Shown here: piece after piece, positions 44,502 to 47,878 of the stretch
Position numbering within the stretch: position 1 is the stretch's first letter
Layout: each line of letters begins with the position of its first letter
NCBI GenBank assembly: GCA_947631545.1
Contig: CANRLS010000007.1
Coordinates: 1-47,878, forward strand
Direction of reading: 5' to 3'
Origin: an uncultured Atopobiaceae bacterium
GTDB lineage: Bacteria > Actinomycetota > Coriobacteriia > Coriobacteriales > Atopobiaceae
DNA length: 47,878 nt
Program-made: the position numbers and the translations under genes
Notes under the pieces: model-generated
Databases searched by the model: none
What the model saw: the letters and a program-made list of their open reading frames with translations, nothing else
Told to the model about the DNA's origin: nothing

Positions 44502-45302
44502 CTAGGGGCGCAGGCCCATGCCGCCCTCGAGGGTGAGCGTCTCGCCCGTGAGGTACTTGAAGTCGGGCGTCGCGAGCATCACGACCACGCGCCCGATCTC
44601 CTTCTCCACGTCGCCGTAGTGGCCCATCGGCGGCATGTGGACGTTCGCGGCGAAGGCATCGGGATAGGCGTCCTTGAAGTTCTCGAGCTGCGCCGTCCAG
44701 GCGAGCGGGCAGACGACGTTCACGTTGATGCCGTCGGGGCCCCACTCGGTGGCGGCCACGCGGGAGAGCCCGCGGATGCCCTCCTTGGCGGCGGCGTAGG
44801 CGCACTGGCCGAAGTTGCCGAAGAGCCCGGCGCCGCTGGCGAAGTTGATGACGGAGCCCTTGGACTCCTTCAGATACGGGTAGCAGGCCTGCATGTAGTA
44901 GAAGGTCGCGTAGAGCCCCGAGTAGAGCGCGAGGTCGAACTGCTCGGTGGTGTGGTCGGCGAGCGTCACGCCGGAGGCGGAGGCCTGGGCGTTGTTCACG
45001 AGGACGTCGATGCCGCCGAAGCGCTCCACCGTCTCGTCGATGACCTTCTGCACGGTGGCCTTGTTGTCGGCGCCGGCGTTCACGTCGGCCTGGACCCAGT
45101 GCACATTCACGCCGAACTCGTCCTCGAGGCGCTTCTTGGCCTCCTCGAGCTTGGCGATGTTGCGGCCGGTGATGACGAGGTTCGCGCCCTCCTTGGCGAA
45201 GGCCACGTCGATGCCGTAGCCGATCGAACCCGCGGAGCCGTCCTTGAGTCCGGCGAAGCCGCCACCCGTGACGATGACCGTCTTATCGGTGAAACGTCCC
45301 AT
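44502..45302 (-). CDS. Short-chain dehydrogenase/reductase
   Basis: A 266-residue Rossmann-fold oxidoreductase. The cofactor loop reads TGGGFAGLKDGSAGSIGYG, longer than the usual TGxxxGxG, and the structural motif is NNAQ instead of NNAG. The catalytic serine (INFASGAG) and YAAAKEG (Tyr-x3-Lys) are intact. ITGRN after the second strand hints at NADP. The substrate is unknown; FabG-like ketoreductases, sugar and steroid dehydrogenases are all possible. GAGGAG precedes the ATG at 45302. Divergent from the membrane-protein gene. Confidence 0.88.
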   Translation of the reverse strand: MGRFTDKTVIVTGGGFAGLKDGSAGSIGYGIDVAFAKEGANLVITGRNIAKLEEAKKRLEDEFGVNVHWVQADVNAGADNKATVQKVIDETVERFGGIDVLVNNAQASASGVTLADHTTEQFDLALYSGLYATFYYMQACYPYLKESKGSVINFASGAGLFGNFGQCAYAAAKEGIRGLSRVAATEWGPDGINVNVVCPLAWTAQLENFKDAYPDAFAANVHMPPMGHYGDVEKEIGRVVVMLATPDFKYLTGETLTLEGGMGLRP

Positions 45303-45330
45303 ATGCTCGCGTCTCCTCTCTTCTGAGCCG

Positions 45331-45360
45331 CTCATCCCCGAGATTGACTTCAGGGATGAG
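45331..45360. promoter_or_regulatory. Inverted repeat in the divergent promoter region
   Basis: CTCATCCC (45331-45338) and GGGATGAG (45353-45360) are perfect arms 14 bp apart, with a -35-like TTGACT (45344-45349) between them. It sits 29 bases upstream of the dehydrogenase ATG and 60 upstream of the ATG at 45421, a good place for an operator acting on either gene. Confidence 0.5.
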
Positions 45361-45439
45361 AGGCTGCCTTTCGTCGTGCGTCTCTGCCCATACGGTACTC
45401 TTTTGGCACGGAGGAATCGCATGCTATCTAAGCTTGGTG

Positions 45440-47188
45440 ATGGTGCGAATCCGCCAGCGCGCGAGGGGGGACCCGCTGACCCTGCTTTGGAGCATATTCG
45501 CTGTGCCGCTGGGCGTGGAGGCGTTCTCCGTGCTGGTGGCGACGGCCATCGCCATCCTCGCCGTGGGCGTCGTGGCGCTCCTCGTGGGCCAGTGCGCCAT
45601 CATGCCGAGGATCGGCAGGCGCTGGTGGGTGGGGCTCGTGCCCGGCTACAACCTCTTTGCGCTCTTCTGCGCGGCCCGATGCCAGGTGCTGCTCGCGCTC
45701 TACATCATCGATGCGGCCTTCGTCTTCGGATTCTTCCTCTACCCCGATCCCGCCATCCAGGAGCTCGTCTGGTGGCCGCTCGGGCTGGGCGTCCTCATGG
45801 TCATGTGGATGTCGCTCTGCCTCGCCCAGAGACTCCGCTTGGGATGGGGCTGGCAGCTTCTCGCGTTCCTGCTGCCCTCCTATGCCTGGTGCCTCATCGC
45901 CCTTCTGTCCTGCGAGGTCGATGAGAGCCATGTGGGGTGGGCCGCGAGGCCCTTCATGTGGGTGGAGCGGCGCCTTCTGGGACGCTCGCCGGAGCCGGCC
46001 GTTCCCGAGGAGGCGATGGCCGATGCGGGCGATGGCGAGCCGGGGGAGCGGCTGGCCGTGGAGCCGGCGGTTGGCGAGACGCAGAGGCTCCCACGGGCGG
46101 TTCCCGAGGCGGATGACGGCGAGCTCGAAGCCGAGCGCGCGCTGGGGTTGGGACGCGACGCCGAGGATGCGGTCGCGCTCGATGGCGAGAGCCTAGCCGA
46201 GAGCGAAGGCGTGGCCGAGAGCGGAGGCCCGGTCGAGAGCGAGGGCGCGGGCGATGCCGAAGCCGAGCGTGACGTCGAGCTCGAGCCCGAGCATGGGAAC
46301 GAGCCCGCTCCAGCTCGAGAAACGTCGAAGAAGTCCACGAAGCAGCCCAGCAAGCGGAAGCGGAAGCTCCGCCGGCGCAGGGAGCGGCAGAGGCGCGAGC
46401 GCGAACTCGAACGGGCCCGTTGGGAACAATCCGAACATGAGCCGGTCGAAGCGGCCGATGCCATGCCCGAGGGCATGGATGGGAATGAAGACCGAAGCGA
46501 GGAATCGCCCCGAGGAGGGCCTCTCATGAGCGATGAACAGCAGGGCCAGACGCCCGAGATTCCCGAAGGGGACGGCTACGAGGGCGAAGAGGCGTATGCC
46601 AGCGCCGAGTTCGATCCCATAGGCGACGAGGAGGCCGAGGACGAGGCCATCGAGGGCACGGCCCAAGCCGAGGCCCGGACATGGCTCGACGACGAGGCGA
46701 GGGCCTTGGAAGAGGAGCCCGGGCTCGCCGAAGGGCCCGACGGCAGGCCCGACGACGACATCTCCGACGATGTTGCGAGCCATATCGAGGGCATCTACGC
46801 GGAGCTTTTGGGCGATCCGCTCGTGACCCAGACGGTCGACGAGGTGGACGCGGAGGAGGCCGCCTATATGGAGGCCGACGCCGCCTATGCTCGCGAGAAG
46901 ATCCTCGATGAGACCCACGACGTGCCCGATGGCAGCGGCTATGCCGGCCGCCACCTCGCCTCGGCGGTGAAGGAGGTCGAGGACGAGGAGGCCAGGGAGC
47001 GGGCCGCCTGGGATGCCGCGCGCGCCAAGGCCAAGCGCTTCAAGCCGGAGGGGTTCGAGTCGGGCGCGCCGAAGCCGTCCGCCCCCGCCCAGGCCGACGA
47101 GCCCGCGCCCGATGCCGATTCCGCGTCCGGCGCCGAGTCGGCGGGCGTGAATCGCGACCTCAACGAGCGTCTGCCGAATCTAGACTAG
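45440..47188 (+). CDS. Membrane protein with long acidic tail; start uncertain
   Basis: About 582 residues if started at the ATG 45440. Residues 13-160 hold around five membrane segments and a WWVGLVPGYNLFALF stretch that recalls DUF5684-type small membrane domains. Then comes a long Glu/Asp/Ala-rich disordered region with a Lys/Arg block (about 297-331, KRKRKLRRRRERQRRER) and an acidic C-terminal part. No ribosome binding site serves 45440. The well-placed GGAGG and ATG at 45421 are in another frame, separated by a six-G run. A second start with a strong site occurs inside at 46526. Function unknown. Confidence 0.6.
   Translation: MVRIRQRARGDPLTLLWSIFAVPLGVEAFSVLVATAIAILAVGVVALLVGQCAIMPRIGRRWWVGLVPGYNLFALFCAARCQVLLALYIIDAAFVFGFFLYPDPAIQELVWWPLGLGVLMVMWMSLCLAQRLRLGWGWQLLAFLLPSYAWCLIALLSCEVDESHVGWAARPFMWVERRLLGRSPEPAVPEEAMADAGDGEPGERLAVEPAVGETQRLPRAVPEADDGELEAERALGLGRDAEDAVALDGESLAESEGVAESGGPVESEGAGDAEAERDVELEPEHGNEPAPARETSKKSTKQPSKRKRKLRRRRERQRRERELERARWEQSEHEPVEAADAMPEGMDGNEDRSEESPRGGPLMSDEQQGQTPEIPEGDGYEGEEAYASAEFDPIGDEEAEDEAIEGTAQAEARTWLDDEARALEEEPGLAEGPDGRPDDDISDDVASHIEGIYAELLGDPLVTQTVDEVDAEEAAYMEADAAYAREKILDETHDVPDGSGYAGRHLASAVKEVEDEEARERAAWDAARAKAKRFKPEGFESGAPKPSAPAQADEPAPDADSASGAESAGVNRDLNERLPNLD
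45465..45470 (+). repeat. Six-G homopolymer between start site and coding frame
   Basis: With six Gs, the ATG at 45421 reads into a 167-residue frame that stops at 45924 and lacks protein-like character. With five Gs it would join the membrane-protein frame. Such tracts can slip during replication or be miscalled in sequencing. Confidence 0.6.
46512..46528 (+). promoter_or_regulatory. Internal ribosome binding site and in-frame ATG
   Basis: GAGGAGGG (46512-46519) lies six bases before the in-frame ATG at 46526, which would start a soluble acidic protein of 220 residues (MSDEQQGQTPEIPEGDGYEG) ending at 47188. It is a much better initiation site than any available for the full-length frame. 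Confidence 0.5.
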
Positions 47189-47221
47189 GCCGCGTCCGGC
47201 TCCGAGCCCTCTGGAGGCCCA

Positions 47222-47878
47222 TTGAAGAAGCGCAACGCCCTGCTCGCGTGCCTTGCGCTGCCGCTGGTGGCGATGCTCCTCCTCGCGCTCGGCGGTTGCG
47301 GACGCTCCAGCGTCGGGCAAGCGGGCACCGGCGAGCGGCCCGCCGCAAGCGAAGGCGAGAGCGGCCTCGGGACCATGACGGTCCACTACATCGACGTGGG
47401 CCAGGGCGATTCCCAATTCATCGAATTCCCCGATGGCAAGACCATGCTCATCGACGCGGGCACCACCGACCAGGGCGAGGGCGTGGTGGCGTACCTGCGG
47501 GGGCTCGGCCACGATAGCCTCGATGTCCTCGTGGCGAGTCATCCCGATGCCGACCACATCGGCGGGCTTCGCTATCCCCTGCGCGAGATGCCCGTCGGCG
47601 CCGTCTGGGCGCCGGACGCCTCCAAGGACACCTACGCCTACGAGAAGTTCCTCGAGGCCGTGGACGGCCAGCACCTCACCATCGACGAGGCCGAGAGCGG
47701 AAAGACCATACTCGAGGGGCCCGGCTACACGGTGGAGCTCATCGGCCCCGACATGAGCCGCCAGCACGAGGGCTCCGACGCCAACTCCTATTCGACGATC
47801 ATCCGCGTGACCTTCGGCGACACGGTCTTCCTCTTCACGGGCGATGCCTACAAGGACCAGATCGACCGCGCGCAAGAG
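47222..47878 (+). CDS. ComEC-like metallo-beta-lactamase-fold lipoprotein, 3' end cut
   Basis: 219 codons are visible before the window ends. The TTG at 47222 is preceded by GGAGG at a short 4-base spacing and gives a signal peptide (MKKRNALLACL) with lipobox ALGGC, lipidated at Cys26. The domain starts at VHYIDVGQGDSQFIEFPDG, the pattern of ComEC/Rec2 hydrolase domains, and the metal-binding motif is SHPDADH (H107, D109, D111, H112). FLFTGDA near the end is a further family motif. Such secreted hydrolases may act on nucleic acids or phosphodiesters; the substrate is unknown. Confidence 0.85.
   Translation, partial: MKKRNALLACLALPLVAMLLLALGGCGRSSVGQAGTGERPAASEGESGLGTMTVHYIDVGQGDSQFIEFPDGKTMLIDAGTTDQGEGVVAYLRGLGHDSLDVLVASHPDADHIGGLRYPLREMPVGAVWAPDASKDTYAYEKFLEAVDGQHLTIDEAESGKTILEGPGYTVELIGPDMSRQHEGSDANSYSTIIRVTFGDTVFLFTGDAYKDQIDRAQE

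Overview
The window reads as chromosomal DNA of a high-GC, probably anaerobic actinobacterium. My best guess is the class Coriobacteriia (gut-type, for example Eggerthellaceae, Atopobiaceae or Coriobacteriaceae). This is inferred from base composition, gene order, strong AGGAGG-type ribosome binding sites with many GTG starts, and a very large 2-hydroxyacyl-CoA dehydratase activase, which is typical of anaerobes. No rRNA, tRNA, insertion sequence, phage or CRISPR array was found.

Region 1 (1-28710) is a nearly unbroken expression-machinery supercluster, all on the + strand. It holds rplJ-rplL behind an L10-type leader, rpoB-rpoC, rpsL-rpsG-fusA (no tuf), then the S10, spc and alpha operons: rpsJ-rplC-rplD-rplW-rplB-rpsS-rplV-rpsC-rplP-rpmC-rpsQ-rplN-rplX-rplE-rpsN(Z)-rpsH-rplF-rplR-rpsE-rpmD-rplO-secY-adk-map-infA-rpmJ-rpsM-rpsK-rpsD-rpoA-rplQ. 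Good sigma70-like promoters lie before rpoB and rpsL and a weaker one before infA. GC-rich hairpins punctuate many gene spacers, and a UUCG-capped hairpin closes the cluster. The standout is RpoC: beyond the normal end of beta' it carries a domain that aligns without gaps to the alpha-subunit C-terminal domain encoded at rpoA in the same window, and it keeps most of the known DNA-contacting residues.

Region 2 (28731-38433) is a mixed housekeeping stretch. It holds truA translationally coupled to a metal-exporter-like permease, a family 2 glycosyltransferase, a SlyD-like FKBP, a cyclophilin lipoprotein, a hypoxanthine/uracil-type DNA glycosylase divergent from a TetR regulator with a possibly leaderless start, NADP isocitrate dehydrogenase, an asparaginase preceded by a four-helix membrane protein (minus strand), and an FMN-dependent reductase.

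Region 3 (38434-47878) looks more accessory. A TetR regulator behind a repeat-rich operator-like region overlaps a 1570-residue protein with two complete activase ATPase domains plus DUF2229/HgdB-like regions. A spacer with several perfect hairpins separates it from a convergent short-chain dehydrogenase. Next comes a membrane protein with a long acidic tail, whose best ribosome binding site and ATG are out of frame across a six-G tract. The window ends inside a ComEC-like metallo-beta-lactamase-fold lipoprotein.
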